Shown here piece after piece: positions 38,427-47,942 of a DNA stretch of 64,000 bases. Position 1 is the stretch's first letter. Every line of letters begins with the position of its first letter. The stretch comes from Streptococcus suis YS56. Its GTDB lineage: Bacteria > Bacillota > Bacilli > Lactobacillales > Streptococcaceae. A program made the position numbers and the translations under genes. Location: contig NZ_ALMY01000056.1 of the NCBI RefSeq assembly GCF_000440115.1, positions 19,037-83,036 of the forward strand, given 5' to 3'. The notes below the pieces were generated by a model that saw only the letters and a list, made by a program, of their open reading frames with translations, was not told the DNA's origin and searched no databases.

Positions 38427-38474
38427 TTAGTTAGAACATAGGTATTGGCGAAAATGCCTAGAAAGGAAAGAATA

Positions 38475-38849
38475 ATGGCTTGGAAATTTGACAACAATAT
38501 GCCCATATATATTCAAATCAGTAATACTATAAAATTACAGATTGTAACCAATCAATTAAAATCTGGAGATAAACTTCCCACTGTTCGTGACTTAGCCGAA
38601 ATTGCTGGCGTCAATCCAAATACCGTTCAGCGCGCTTTGTCTGATTTAGAAACGGAAGGCTTTGTTTACTCGGTTCGCACAACAGGTCGTTTTGTAACAG
38701 ATAATCAAGAATTGATTACACAAACTCGCCTACATTTAGCACAAAAGGAACTCGAGAATTTTGTGAACAATATGTTAGATTTGGGGTTCAAACACGACGA
38801 CCTCACTGGCCAGTTAGATGATTATTTGAAAGGAGTCACTTATGAATAA
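38475..38849 (+). CDS. GntR-family transcriptional regulator, YtrA subfamily
   Basis: A 124-residue regulator with the YtrA-type winged helix: MPIYIQISNTIKLQI, LKSGDKLPTVRDLAEIAGVN, NTVQRALSDLETEGFV. YtrA members have only a short C-terminal dimerisation helix, as here, and usually repress an adjoining ABC transporter operon. I chose MAWKFDNN (38475) because AGGAAAG precedes it. It overlaps the ATPase gene by 8 bases. Confidence 0.9.
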   Translation: MAWKFDNNMPIYIQISNTIKLQIVTNQLKSGDKLPTVRDLAEIAGVNPNTVQRALSDLETEGFVYSVRTTGRFVTDNQELITQTRLHLAQKELENFVNNMLDLGFKHDDLTGQLDDYLKGVTYE

Positions 38850-39549
38850 CGCATATACTTTGGTTGAGCTACAACAAGTTTCAAAATCTTATGGTGGAGC
38901 TGTCGCCCTAAATAATGTCAATTTGAAGTTGACTGCTGGAAAAATCATAGGACTTTTGGGACCAAATGGTTCGGGTAAAACGACCATGATTAAATTGATC
39001 AACGGTCTGTTGCAACCAGAATATGGTCAAGTATTGATCAATGGTCGCACCCCATCGCCAGAAACCAAGGCAATTGTATCTTATCTCCCAGATACGACTT
39101 ATCTCGATGAGCATATGAAAGTGCTCGAAGCAATTACATTTTTTGAAGATTTTTACGCTGATTTTGATAAGGAGCGTGCTCTCCATCTTTTACAAGATTT
39201 GGGCATTGATTTAAACAGTCGTATGAAACATCTCTCTAAGGGGAATAAGGAAAAAGTCCAACTCATTCTGGTGATGAGTCGTCAAGCGCAGCTGTATGTT
39301 TTAGATGAGCCAATTGGTGGTGTTGACCCTGCCGCTCGAGACTACATTTTAAAAACCATCGTCAACAACTACTCTCCGACTGCTTCTGTTATTATCTCTA
39401 CTCACTTAATTTCAGATGTTGAGCAAATTTTGGACGAGGTTATTTTCCTTCAATATGGTAGCGTTATTCGCCATGAAAACGTGGATGATCTCCGTATTGA
39501 AAGTGGCGAGTCCATTGACGAACTCTTCCGCCAAGATTTTAAGGCTTAG
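38842..39549 (+). CDS. ABC transporter ATP-binding protein (YtrB-like)
   Basis: A 235-residue ATPase: Walker A GPNGSGKTT near 40, signature LSKGNKEKVQL (a variant of LSGGQ) near 132, Walker B YVLDEPIGGVDP near 155. The C-terminal 25 residues resemble exporter-type subunits. It pairs with the membrane protein encoded 16 bases downstream. In related operons such transporters respond to cell-wall antibiotics; that role is inferred. Confidence 0.9.
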   Translation: MNNAYTLVELQQVSKSYGGAVALNNVNLKLTAGKIIGLLGPNGSGKTTMIKLINGLLQPEYGQVLINGRTPSPETKAIVSYLPDTTYLDEHMKVLEAITFFEDFYADFDKERALHLLQDLGIDLNSRMKHLSKGNKEKVQLILVMSRQAQLYVLDEPIGGVDPAARDYILKTIVNNYSPTASVIISTHLISDVEQILDEVIFLQYGSVIRHENVDDLRIESGESIDELFRQDFKA

Positions 39550-39565
39550 TTAGAAGGAGATTGCT

Positions 39566-40348
39566 ATGTTTAAAAAATTATTGAAATACGAATTTCAATC
39601 CGTTGGAAAATGGTATTTAGGAATTTATGCAGGAGCATTATCGCTATCTATCATACTCGGTTTTTGGTTACAAGCTTTGAGCTTACGGGCACAAGCTGGA
39701 ACCACAGAACCTGGTGGTGCTGAAATGGTCCTTTTCGGTACTTCCTCAATGACCTTCGGTATCTTAATTGCAGCACTTGGTTTATCCACCTTTTTCATGG
39801 TTATTAACCGTTTTAGAAAAAATGTCTATGGCCGTCAGGGCTATTTAACCATGACCTTACCGGTCTCCAGCCATCAAATTATCCTCAGCAAACTCTTGGC
39901 ATCATTGGTTTGGTACATATTAGCTGGAATTACCATTATTCTTTCTATTGGAATCATTTTAGCGGTCCTCATGCTCGGAAGTGAAGAATTCATGATTCCT
40001 GAATTGCATACTGTTGTACAAGCATTAGACTGGCCTGTCATATTTGCACATCTATTCTATATGCTGATTGAGTCAACAATGGGAATCTTGCTGATCTACT
40101 TCTCCATCTCAGTCGGTCAATTGTTTAAAGACCACCGTCTTCTGTTTGCCATTTTGACCTATATTGGCATTTCAATTGTAGTTGGTGTGTTTGGAACTCT
40201 CGTTTTTACCAATTATCTAGAGAACCTTTATTATGCCGCGCTACCGTTATACCCAAGTCCTATCTTGGCCTTGATCAATATCATTCTGGCCTTTGCCTAC
40301 TATTTTGGTACACACTTTATCATGACCAAGAAATTGAATTTGCAATAA
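39566..40348 (+). CDS. ABC transporter membrane protein
   Basis: A 260-residue protein with six hydrophobic helices and the start MFKKLLKYEFQSVGKWYLGI typical of ABC-2-type permeases. It is the last gene of the YtrA-type operon and ends before a bidirectional terminator. Substrate unknown. Confidence 0.85.
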   Translation: MFKKLLKYEFQSVGKWYLGIYAGALSLSIILGFWLQALSLRAQAGTTEPGGAEMVLFGTSSMTFGILIAALGLSTFFMVINRFRKNVYGRQGYLTMTLPVSSHQIILSKLLASLVWYILAGITIILSIGIILAVLMLGSEEFMIPELHTVVQALDWPVIFAHLFYMLIESTMGILLIYFSISVGQLFKDHRLLFAILTYIGISIVVGVFGTLVFTNYLENLYYAALPLYPSPILALINIILAFAYYFGTHFIMTKKLNLQ

Positions 40349-40349
40349 G

Positions 40350-40396
40350 AAAAAGCTCTTTGCCGGTCGTTCTGACATGGCCTAGAGCTTTCTTTT
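40350..40396. terminator. Bidirectional terminator between the ABC operon and add
   Basis: AAAGCTCT and AGAGCTTT (40352-40359 and 40384-40391) form the outer stem and GCC/GGC an inner one. T-rich tails occur on both strands. Confidence 0.75.
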
Positions 40397-41403
40397 TACA
40401 AATTATACTTTTGGGCTAGGACATCAAGTAAGTTTGCCTTTTCTTCTTCACTGGCAAAGCTTGCTTGAATAGCATTTCTGTTGAATTGATAAAATTCTTC
40501 CTTGGTCGTTCCAAAATACTCTACAAATAGCTGATATTCTTTATTTAGATTTGTATTGGAAACCGTTCGATTATCTGTATTGATGGTAATCTTTGCTCCC
40601 GCTTGAACCAGCTGTTCATAGGGGAAGTCTGCTAGAGTTTGGGCAGCTCCGGTCTGGAGATTTGAAGTCAGGCACATCTCAAGCGTTGCTCCGCTATTGA
40701 CAAAAGCCTGAATAGCCTCAGCGTGACCGCTAAGAGCCGTTCCATGTCCAATCCGCTTGATACCCAAGGCCAGAGCTTGGGCTACATTGGTCACGCAACC
40801 ACACTCACCAGCATGGAAGGTCATGGGGTAACCCAGAGATCGAGTGTAGTCAATCCACTCAGCCAACTCATGAGTTGGGTAGTCTGCCTCGTTTCCAGCA
40901 AAATCAAAGCCAACCAATCCTTTGGGTGCCAAATCAGCAATAGCAGAAAAGATTTCTCTGGTCTGCCTTGGATCAGTTTGTTTCAAGCCACAGACCAAGA
41001 GCTTGGCAACTATACCAAATTCCTTCTGAGCCTTTTCCATCCCACGCAAGACGGCATTCACAGCTTCCAGAATAGTCAAACCCTTGTCAGTCGATAATTC
41101 TGGTGCAAAGCGAAGTTCAATATAGAGGACTCCATCCTCTGATGCTTGACGTAGAACATCGGAGGTTGCTATTTCCAGCGCTTCCTCAGTTTGTAGAAGA
41201 GGTCGAACAAAGTCAAAGGTTTTCAAATAGGTCATCAGGCTATCCACCTTGCCCTCTATACTGACCAATTTTCTGAGTTCCTCATCCTTGTCTGGAATGG
41301 AAATTTCTGCCAGTTGGGCAAGTTGACGGATTGCCGATAAAGATAGGGAACCATCCAAATGGCAATGCAATTCTGTCTTGGCTAATTCTTGTACATTCAA
41401 CAT
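40396..41403 (-). CDS. add: Adenosine deaminase
   Basis: A 335-residue zinc hydrolase converting adenosine to inosine in purine salvage. Metal and catalytic motifs: TELHCHLDGSLS (HxH at 12-14), GFDFAGNEADYP, FHAGECG with the catalytic glutamate, IGHGTAL, and INTDNRTVSNT with metal-binding Asp. The open frame extends 31 codons upstream, but MLNVQELAKTELHCHLDG is the family start and GAGGAAG precedes it. Confidence 0.95.
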   Translation of the reverse strand: MLNVQELAKTELHCHLDGSLSLSAIRQLAQLAEISIPDKDEELRKLVSIEGKVDSLMTYLKTFDFVRPLLQTEEALEIATSDVLRQASEDGVLYIELRFAPELSTDKGLTILEAVNAVLRGMEKAQKEFGIVAKLLVCGLKQTDPRQTREIFSAIADLAPKGLVGFDFAGNEADYPTHELAEWIDYTRSLGYPMTFHAGECGCVTNVAQALALGIKRIGHGTALSGHAEAIQAFVNSGATLEMCLTSNLQTGAAQTLADFPYEQLVQAGAKITINTDNRTVSNTNLNKEYQLFVEYFGTTKEEFYQFNRNAIQASFASEEEKANLLDVLAQKYNL

Positions 41404-41519
41404 CAACACTTCCTCTTTCGTAAGTATATTGTTAACTATCATATCACATTTTAGACAAAACACAAGATATTTTTGACAAAAAATGAACTTTATCAACTAT
41501 CCATTATTCTTTTATGCAA

Positions 41520-42252
41520 GAATCAAAACCACCAGTCGAACTGGTGGTTTGTTCTGCGGCTATAAGCCGCTTGTTCCGGCCAGGGCCAAAGGCCCACTGA
41601 AATAGCTTCCTCGCGCACCACTTTCCCGAGCAGGTGCTAAAGCACCATCAGGGGTTTTTCCTGTTGGTTTCCCCTGTAAATGGGTCAACCGTTTCAAACA
41701 AAGTGAGCTGGTCTGCTACCCTGTCTTCTTGTAATTGGTTCTGTATGTATTCTGCTATCACTTTTTGATTGCGTCCTACCGTATCCACATAGTAGCCTCT
41801 GCACCAAAAATTTCTATTCCCATACCTATATTTCAGATTGGCATGTTTGTCGAAAATCATTAAACTACTCTTACCTTTTAAATAGCCCATAAAACTGGAA
41901 ACACTCATTTTGGGTGGAATACTAACTAACATGTGGATATGATCAGGACAGGCAGTAGCTTCATGGATAGTGACTCCTTTTTGCTCACACAAATCTCGGA
42001 TAATCTTTCCGATACTGGCCTTATACTTGCCGTAAATGATTTGACGACGATATTTAGGCGCAAAAACTAGATGATATTTACAATTCCAGCGAGTATGTGA
42101 TAAACTTTCATTATCCTCTCTCATGAGGTACCTCCTATTTGATTTGATGTAGTGGCGGGGAAACCACTTCTATCTTATCACTTTGGGAGGATTTTTTAAT
42201 ACCTCGCTAGAAGCTCTACTGAACCACTAGCATAGCTAGTGGTTTTCAGAGG
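41520..42252 (-). mobile_element. IS200-type insertion sequence (IS200/IS605 family)
   Basis: About 0.73 kb containing only tnpA. As in the family there are no terminal inverted repeats; instead each end has an imperfectly similar hairpin: AACCACCAGTcgaACTGGTGGTT (41527-41549) and AACCACTAGCataGCTAGTGGTT (42222-42244), both 10-bp stems with 3-base loops. Exact ends are estimated. It lies directly downstream of the ssrA-tRNA-Ser terminator. Confidence 0.85.
41648..42124 (-). CDS. tnpA: IS200-type Y1 transposase TnpA
   Basis: A 158-residue HUH single-strand transposase. The HUH motif is PDHIHML near 61-67, and the catalytic tyrosine lies in the YYVDTVGRNQ region near 111-112. It appears intact. 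The element has no tnpB, which defines the IS200 group. The Shine-Dalgarno GGAGG is inside a perfect palindrome, GAGGTACCTC (42125-42134), just before the start codon, so translation is probably damped by RNA structure, as known for IS200. Confidence 0.93.
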   Translation of the reverse strand: MREDNESLSHTRWNCKYHLVFAPKYRRQIIYGKYKASIGKIIRDLCEQKGVTIHEATACPDHIHMLVSIPPKMSVSSFMGYLKGKSSLMIFDKHANLKYRYGNRNFWCRGYYVDTVGRNQKVIAEYIQNQLQEDRVADQLTLFETVDPFTGETNRKNP

Positions 42253-42257
42253 ACCAC

Positions 42258-42285
42258 AAAAAAAGAACGACTATCAGTCGTTCTT
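42258..42285 (-). terminator. Terminator of the ssrA-tRNA-Ser unit
   Basis: On the minus strand AGAACGACT and AGTCGTTCT form a 9-bp stem with a 3-base loop followed by TTTTTTT. Confidence 0.9.
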
Positions 42286-42296
42286 CAATAACATAC

Positions 42297-42383
42297 GGAA
42301 GACATGGGATTCGAACCCACGCACGCTGTTACACGCCTACCGCGTTTCCAACACGGCCTCTTGAGCCTCTTGAGTAATCTTCC
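42297..42383 (-). tRNA. tRNA-Ser (anticodon GGA)
   Basis: An 87-nt class II tRNA without encoded CCA. Acceptor GGAAGAT pairs with GTCTTCC, the anticodon loop is TTGGAAA (anticodon GGA, reading UCC/UCU), a long variable arm is present, and the T arm is GTGGGTTCGAATCCCAT. It starts 5 bases after the 3' end of tmRNA and is probably processed from the same transcript. Confidence 0.95.
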
Positions 42384-42388
42384 ATATA

Positions 42389-42733
42389 TGGAGCTGGTGG
42401 GAGTCGAACCCACGTCCAAACACCTGCTAACTTATTCGTCTACAACCATAGGTTATGTCTTGCTTTAACTTGAACTCGATACATAACTCAAACCTAGACC
42501 AAGCGAGTCAGTAAATCTCTTTTGGAACTGCCTGACTCAATCCCAACGTAGCTTGCTATTTTAAGACCAATCAGCAAACACAAGCAATTCGCGACTGGTC
42601 ACGCAGGCAGGTTATTAAGCTGCTAATGCGTAAGTGTTTGTATTTTTTGCAGTTATATTTAACTGGCATTTTTACATCTGCCGATGAGTTGCAGAACAAG
42701 CCTCATAATGCCTGTCGAATCCGTAACAACCCC
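42389..42733 (-). ncRNA. ssrA: tmRNA (ssrA), tag AKNTNTYALAA
   Basis: A 345-nt transfer-messenger RNA that rescues stalled ribosomes. The 5' end GGGGTTGTTACGG pairs with the 3' acceptor CAGCTCC, and CCA is encoded at the end. The T arm is GTGGGTTCGACTCCCAC. The tag reading frame (42650 down to 42615) resumes at GCA and reads AKNTNTYALAA before TAA, a streptococcal tag. Its promoter is TTGCTA (42778-42783), a 17-base spacer and TATAAT (42755-42760). Confidence 0.97.
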
Positions 42734-42754
42734 GTAGGATTTAATACAGGAACT

Positions 42755-42783
42755 ATTATAGCAGAATTTTTTATAAATAGCAA
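42755..42783 (-). promoter_or_regulatory. ssrA promoter
   Basis: Minus-strand TTGCTA (42778-42783), 17 bases, TATAAT (42755-42760) with an extended TG. The distance to the tmRNA 5' end suggests a leader of about 15 bases removed by processing. Confidence 0.75.
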
Positions 42784-42842
42784 AATTATTTTACATTTTC
42801 CTTACAATTTAAAAAAATTTTGAAATATGGTAAAATGAAAGT

Positions 42843-43436
42843 ATGTATAAATTTTGGCAAAAAACCATTCAAGTATTAAGTATTTTGACCCTTATCGGGA
42901 CTGCTATTTTTCTGTTTTGGCTCTATAAGATTGGCATTTTGAACGACCAAAATGTCTTAAGCGATTTAATCAAAAGCCAAGGCACTTTAGGTAGCCTCTC
43001 CTTTTTAGCTATTCAGATTATTCAAGTTGTATTTCCGATTATTCCAGGCGGTGTTACGACTGTTGTGGGTTTCCTCGTATTTCATTTTTGGTGGGGATTC
43101 TTTCTCAATTATCTTGGAATTTCAATCGGTAGTATCATCCTTTTCTGGTTGGCTCGTCGCTATGGAAAGAAATTTTGTCTCCTCTTCATGTCTGAAGATA
43201 CGTTTTACAAATATGAAAGCAAAATTGATAATAAACGTAGTTATGAAATTTTCTTTATTCTCTGCATGCTTTCTCCCATTTCTCCAGCTGACATAGTGGT
43301 GATGATTACTGGATTAACAAGCATGAGTTATCGGAAATTTATTATTATTACTTTACTTTGTCGCCCCTTCTCAGTTGTGGCATATAGCTTCTTTTGGATC
43401 TATGGAAGCCAATGGTTGCAGCAATTGTTAGGATAA
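42843..43436 (+). CDS. TVP38/TMEM64 (DedA-like) membrane protein
   Basis: A 197-residue protein with about five membrane segments. The VTT-domain signature is seen as VFPIIPGGVTTVVGFLVF (about 63-80) and YRKFIIITLL near the end. DedA/VTT proteins are linked to lipid-carrier flipping and membrane homeostasis; the role here is inferred. The start MYKFWQKTIQ is close to a -10 in the upstream AT-rich stretch, and a terminator follows. Confidence 0.88.
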   Translation: MYKFWQKTIQVLSILTLIGTAIFLFWLYKIGILNDQNVLSDLIKSQGTLGSLSFLAIQIIQVVFPIIPGGVTTVVGFLVFHFWWGFFLNYLGISIGSIILFWLARRYGKKFCLLFMSEDTFYKYESKIDNKRSYEIFFILCMLSPISPADIVVMITGLTSMSYRKFIIITLLCRPFSVVAYSFFWIYGSQWLQQLLG

Positions 43437-43441
43437 AAATG

Positions 43442-43476
43442 AACACCCTTATCTTCGGACAAGGGTGTTTTGTTTA
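43442..43476 (+). terminator. Terminator between the VTT gene and aguB
   Basis: AACACCCTT (43442-43450) pairs with AAGGGTGTT (43461-43469), followed by TTGTTT. T-poor on the minus strand, so it mainly ends the plus-strand gene, though it also falls at the end of the polyamine operon. Confidence 0.75.
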
Positions 43477-44349
43477 TTCTACAATCTGCTGATACATATG
43501 TGGTCTGCGGTCTCTAAAGAGTCCCCAATCCAAACGTTCGCGCGCTCCCTTGTCCAAATCATAAGTAGCAAGCAAGACAGCTTCCTCCTCGCGCCCTGCT
43601 TTTTCAATCACTTCACCTGTCTCATCTGTCAAGAATGAGGAACCATAGAAACACAAGCTAGAAGACTGGCCTCCATTTTCTACAGAAGGTTGTACTTCTT
43701 CCAAACCGATACGGTTGGCTGCAATGACCGGCGTGATGTTGGCCGCCGCATGGCCCTGCATAGTCCGCTGCCAATGGCCTTGACTGTCTGTATCCAAAAT
43801 CGGCTCCGAACCAATAGCTGTTGGATAAAAGAGCAATTCTGCTCCATTCAGTGCCAAACAGCGAGCTGTTTCTGGAAACCATTGGTCCCAGCAGATGCCA
43901 ATGCCAATCTTAGCGTAACGTGTTTCCCAGACCTTGAATCCAGTATTTCCAGGCGTGAAGTAAAACTTCTCCTGATAGTAATGATCGTCAGGGATATGAG
44001 TCTTGCGGTAAACTCCCAAAACACTACCATCCGCATCAATGACCGCAATAGAATTGTAGAGGCTATTTCCATCTTTTTCATAGAAGGAAATAGGCAATAC
44101 AACCTGCAATTCCTTGGCAATAGGAATAAAGTGCTGAACAGCATCATTTTCCTCTACAGACTTAGCATAGTTATAATAATCATACTGACGTTCTTGACAA
44201 AAATAAGGACGCTCAAAGAGTTCAGGCAGGAGAATAATCTGCGCTCCCTGACCAGCAGCCTGTCTGACCAAACGCTCTGCAGTTGCCAGATTTTCCCAAA
44301 GGTCCTGACTGCATTGCATCTGGATAGCTGCTACAGTAACATTTCTCAT
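43474..44349 (-). CDS. aguB: N-carbamoylputrescine amidase
   Basis: A 291-residue nitrilase-superfamily enzyme that hydrolyses N-carbamoylputrescine to putrescine, CO2 and ammonia. The catalytic triad is visible: Glu in LLPELFERPYF (near 42), Lys in YRKTHIPDD (near 120) and Cys in IGICWDQWFPE (near 153). It is the last gene of the polyamine operon, about 105 bases after aguA, and is followed by a terminator. The gap contains one copy of a dispersed repeat. Confidence 0.95.
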   Translation of the reverse strand: MRNVTVAAIQMQCSQDLWENLATAERLVRQAAGQGAQIILLPELFERPYFCQERQYDYYNYAKSVEENDAVQHFIPIAKELQVVLPISFYEKDGNSLYNSIAVIDADGSVLGVYRKTHIPDDHYYQEKFYFTPGNTGFKVWETRYAKIGIGICWDQWFPETARCLALNGAELLFYPTAIGSEPILDTDSQGHWQRTMQGHAAANITPVIAANRIGLEEVQPSVENGGQSSSLCFYGSSFLTDETGEVIEKAGREEEAVLLATYDLDKGARERLDWGLFRDRRPHMYQQIVE

Positions 44350-44411
44350 ATTTTCTTCCTTTTCATAAATTCTTTATGGGAGATAGAATGTACCTGAGAT
44401 AAGGAAAGGCG

Positions 44412-44447
44412 GCACAGGCTATACTAGAGTATGCCAAACCGACTTGA
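44412..44447. repeat. Dispersed hairpin repeat copy between aguA and aguB
   Basis: CACAGGCTATACTAGAGTAT and the following GCCAAACCGACTTGA align with the segment at 59469-59503 (GCAGGCTGTACTGGAGTACAG, then CAAAGCGAGTTCA). The inner stem differs in both arms but remains paired in both copies. Confidence 0.6.
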
Positions 44448-44454
44448 CGCTATA

Positions 44455-45558
44455 TCAGGGACATTTAGCCCCATAAAGTGGAATTTGCTGGGTGATACAG
44501 TGTATATTCCCACCTCCTAGCAGGATGTCGCGGGCTGGTATGCCGACGACTTTTCTGGTTGGAAAAAGCTGCGCTAGGAGATGCAGTGCCTGCGCATCAT
44601 GCTCATCATCAAACTGGGGCACCAGAACCGCACCGTTGCTGACGTAAAAATTCACATAGGAAGCCGCCAAGCGTTCTCCAACAGTCCTTTCTTCCTCCCC
44701 CGCTTCATAGACATAGCCTGGCAAATCCTCTTCTGTCACCAGAATGGGATGTTTGGGAATAGGCAGTTTGTGAATGGTTAACTTTCTGCCTTTGGCATCC
44801 ACTTGCTCTTCTAAGTAGTCCAAATCAGCCTTGGACATGGCATACTGGGGGTCTGACTCATCATCCGTCCAAGCTAAAACTATCTCAGCTGGGCCGACAA
44901 AGGCCGCAACATTGTCCACGTGTTCATTGGTTTCATCATTGAAAATTCCGTATGGAAGCCAGAGAACCTTTTCAGCTCCGAGAGTATCTAGAAGCACTTG
45001 CTCAATCTGGACCTTGGTCAGAAGAGGATTGCGGCCTGGGCTCAGCAAACAGGATTCGGTCACCAAGATGGTTCCTTCACCGTCACTGTGAATTGCTCCG
45101 CCTTCAAGAACAAAGGGATGGGCATCATGAACTGGCAGACCAATGGCCTGACTAAAACGACTAGCCACCTGATCATCTGCCTCATAGTCCTGATAAAGAC
45201 CATCATAGCTTCCGCCCCAAGCGTTAAAAGCCCAATCGACAGATAAAGCTCTGCCATTTTCATGAACCAAAACCGTCGGACCTGTGTCACGCGCCCAAGC
45301 GTCGTTGGTAGGGATGTCCAGGTAGGTTACAACATCACCCAGCATGGATTGGGTCTCCTCACGGTGTGCCTCATCGACCAAGAGATAGACCTGCTCGCTC
45401 TCAGCAATGGTTTTAATGACCTGGCTGAAGGCTTTTTTTGCCCCCTGACCATCAAAGGGCCAGGATCCTGGGCGAGTCGGCCACACCATTAGGGTACCAT
45501 GATGAGGCTCATACTCAGCAGGCATGCGGTAGCCAGCTGCTTTTGGACTTTCTATCAT
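44455..45558 (-). CDS. aguA: Agmatine deiminase
   Basis: A 367-residue guanidino-modifying enzyme converting agmatine to N-carbamoylputrescine and ammonia. It has [10 protein letters not shown] (near 91), a histidine segment [15 protein letters not shown] and the C-terminal nucleophile [14 protein letters not shown] (Cys355). It overlaps nspC by 4 bases. It supplies the substrate of AguB downstream. Confidence 0.96.
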   Translation of the reverse strand: MIESPKAAGYRMPAEYEPHHGTLMVWPTRPGSWPFDGQGAKKAFSQVIKTIAESEQVYLLVDEAHREETQSMLGDVVTYLDIPTNDAWARDTGPTVLVHENGRALSVDWAFNAWGGSYDGLYQDYEADDQVASRFSQAIGLPVHDAHPFVLEGGAIHSDGEGTILVTESCLLSPGRNPLLTKVQIEQVLLDTLGAEKVLWLPYGIFNDETNEHVDNVAAFVGPAEIVLAWTDDESDPQYAMSKADLDYLEEQVDAKGRKLTIHKLPIPKHPILVTEEDLPGYVYEAGEEERTVGERLAASYVNFYVSNGAVLVPQFDDEHDAQALHLLAQLFPTRKVVGIPARDILLGGGNIHCITQQIPLYGAKCP

Positions 45559-46682
45559 GACAACCTCCCCTTGAAATCTTTATAACCAAAACTCTTAACA
45601 ATTCGGCAGTCACCAGTCTTGTCCATCAAGACCAAACTTGGCAGACCGATGCCGTTGAAAGTATTGTTTTTGACAAAAGAATAGATGGCCATATCTTCAA
45701 AATAGAGCTTGTCGCCAATCTCCACAGGCTTTTCAAAGGAATAATCGCCGATGATGTCGCCCGTCAGACAGGTATTGGAAGACAGTCTGTAAGTAAAAGC
45801 CTTCTCTCCAGCCTCAAAGCCATTTCGCAACGGTGGACGATAGGGCATTTCCAAGACATCTGGCATATGGCAAGTAGCCGAAGCATCCAAAACCAGCGTC
45901 TCAATGCCATTTTCGACAATGTCTAAAATTTCTGTCACCAGATAGCCCGCATTGAGGGCGATGGCCTCGCCGGGCTCAATGTAGACTTCTAATCCATAGG
46001 TTTCCTGCATATGCTGGATAGAGGAAATCAGCAAATCTAGATTATAATCCCCCCTGGTCACATGATGGCCTCCACCCATATTGAGCCATTTAATACGGTG
46101 GAGGTAGGGACCGAATTTGGCCTCAACAGCATCCAAGGTTGTTTTCAAATCATCCGAATTTTGCTCACAGAGGGTGTGAAAATGCAGGCCATCCACCAAG
46201 TCCAGCAGGTCTTCTGAAAACTGGTCAATGCGAACACCAAAACGTGAACCTGTTGCGCAGGGATCATAGAGGGCATGATCCCCTTGGGTCGAACATTCTG
46301 GATTGATCCGCAGGCCGACACTGACTCCAGCTGCTCGGCATTTGTCCACATGCTTGCGCAACTGGCGCTCTGAGTTAAAGACGATATGGTCCGCAATCTC
46401 CAAAATCTCCTCCAAATCCGCCTCCTTGAAGGCTGGAGCAAAGACATGGACTTCACCTCCAAACTCTTCACGACCTAATTTGGCTTCGTAAAGTCCTGAT
46501 GCGGTTGTGCCAGCCAGATACTGACTGATTAGGGGGTAAGTGGCATACATGGAGAAGGCTTTTTGGGCTAGTAACACCTTGCAGCCTGTGCGGTCTTGGA
46601 CAGACTTGAGAATTTCTAGATTTTTTACCAGCTTAGCTTCATCAATGACATAGGCTGGTGTTGGGACTTGATCGATTCTCAT
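45555..46682 (-). CDS. nspC: Carboxynorspermidine/carboxyspermidine decarboxylase
   Basis: A 375-residue PLP enzyme of the alanine-racemase-fold decarboxylases that removes CO2 from carboxyspermidine or carboxynorspermidine. The PLP lysine is in [16 protein letters not shown] (Lys41), the glycine-rich phosphate site is MGGGHH near 176, and a [11 protein letters not shown] motif follows near 237. Its start immediately follows the stop of the synthase gene, and it overlaps aguA, so the genes are coupled. The chosen end gives [11 protein letters not shown]. Confidence 0.93.
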   Translation of the reverse strand: MRIDQVPTPAYVIDEAKLVKNLEILKSVQDRTGCKVLLAQKAFSMYATYPLISQYLAGTTASGLYEAKLGREEFGGEVHVFAPAFKEADLEEILEIADHIVFNSERQLRKHVDKCRAAGVSVGLRINPECSTQGDHALYDPCATGSRFGVRIDQFSEDLLDLVDGLHFHTLCEQNSDDLKTTLDAVEAKFGPYLHRIKWLNMGGGHHVTRGDYNLDLLISSIQHMQETYGLEVYIEPGEAIALNAGYLVTEILDIVENGIETLVLDASATCHMPDVLEMPYRPPLRNGFEAGEKAFTYRLSSNTCLTGDIIGDYSFEKPVEIGDKLYFEDMAIYSFVKNNTFNGIGLPSLVLMDKTGDCRIVKSFGYKDFKGRLS

Positions 46683-47942
46683 CTAGTCCACCAAAACAGG
46701 ATTTTCTACTACTTGCCAAGGCAAGCCGTATTGATTGAGCAAGTCCATAAATGGATCTGGATCCAATTCTTCCAAGTTGTAGACACCTGGTTTCTTCCAA
46801 GTCTCGTCCATAACTAGCTTGGTTCCTATCATGGCTGGCACGCCAGTTGTGTAGGAAATAGCCTGCGAACCAACTTCCTTATAGCACTCTTGGTGGTCAC
46901 ATACGTTGTAGATGTAGATTGTCTTCTCCATACCGTCTTTGATACCTGTGAAAATACAACCAATATTGGTTTTCCCAACAGTACGTGGACCAAGGCTGGC
47001 AGGGTCTGGCAAGAGAGCTTTGAGGAATTGAATTGGCACTACTTCTTGTCCGTTAAAGTTGATTGGGTCAGTCCGCAAGAGTCCAACATTTTCCAAGCAT
47101 TTCATGTGAGTCAAGTAGGATTGACCAAAAGTCATAAAGAAGCGGATTCGTTTGACACCTGGAATGTTTTTAGCCAGTGATTCGATTTCTTCGTGGTGGA
47201 GAAGATACATGTCTTTCTGACCCACTTCTGGGAAGTCATATTCTCGCTTGATAGACATGGCTTCGACTTCCACCCATTTGCCATTTTCCCAGTAGGAACC
47301 TGGTGCTGAAACCTCACGCAGGTTGATTTCAGGGTTAAAGTTGGTCGCAAATGGATAGCCGTGGTCTCCACCGTTACAATCGAGGATGTCGATATAGTGG
47401 ATTTCATCGAAATAATGTTTCAATGCGTAAGCAGAAAATACACTGGTTACACCTGGATCAAATCCGGATCCCAAAAGAGCAGTCAGCCCTGCTTTTTCAA
47501 AACGCTCCTTATAAGCCCACTGCCATGAATAGTCAAAATAAGCTGTAAAGCCCTCTTCAGCACAGCGTTTTTCGTAGATGGCCCGCCATTCAGGGTCCTC
47601 GGTGTCCTCGCACTCATAGTTGGCCGTATCAATATAGTCCACGCCCGTCGCCAAGCAGGCATCCATGATGGTCAAGTCTTGGTAAGGCAGGGCAACGTTC
47701 AAGACAGCTTTTGGCTGGTAGCTTTCAATCAAGGCAATCACTTCTTCTACCTTGTCCGCATCCACTTGGGCAGTTTCAATTTTTACGGAAGTTTTTCCTT
47801 CTAGGGCAGCCTTCAAATCATCACACTTGGACTTGGTACGGCTGGCAATCATAACTTCCTTGAAGCTATCTCCTGCCTGGCAAACCTTGCTGATGGCAAC
47901 TTGGGCAACTCCGCCACAACCAATAACTAACAAACGACTCAT
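46683..47942 (-). CDS. Carboxy(nor)spermidine synthase, saccharopine dehydrogenase family
   Basis: A 419-residue NAD(P)H enzyme that condenses aspartate semialdehyde with putrescine (or diaminopropane) to a carboxypolyamine. The Rossmann motif VIGCGGVAQVAI is at 6-17, with a saccharopine-dehydrogenase-like C-terminal domain. Annotated elsewhere as lys1-like, but the neighbouring nspC shows its true pathway. One base is shared with speE and none separates it from nspC. Confidence 0.92.
   Translation of the reverse strand: MSRLLVIGCGGVAQVAISKVCQAGDSFKEVMIASRTKSKCDDLKAALEGKTSVKIETAQVDADKVEEVIALIESYQPKAVLNVALPYQDLTIMDACLATGVDYIDTANYECEDTEDPEWRAIYEKRCAEEGFTAYFDYSWQWAYKERFEKAGLTALLGSGFDPGVTSVFSAYALKHYFDEIHYIDILDCNGGDHGYPFATNFNPEINLREVSAPGSYWENGKWVEVEAMSIKREYDFPEVGQKDMYLLHHEEIESLAKNIPGVKRIRFFMTFGQSYLTHMKCLENVGLLRTDPINFNGQEVVPIQFLKALLPDPASLGPRTVGKTNIGCIFTGIKDGMEKTIYIYNVCDHQECYKEVGSQAISYTTGVPAMIGTKLVMDETWKKPGVYNLEELDPDPFMDLLNQYGLPWQVVENPVLVD

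Noticed and set aside
41648..42124. IS605-type element with TnpB/omega RNA
   Set aside because: No tnpB frame is present and the sequence between the end hairpins is filled by tnpA, so it is the IS200 type.
46683..47942. Saccharopine dehydrogenase for lysine metabolism
   Set aside because: The family fits, but direct coupling to nspC, speE and aguAB points to carboxypolyamine synthesis.
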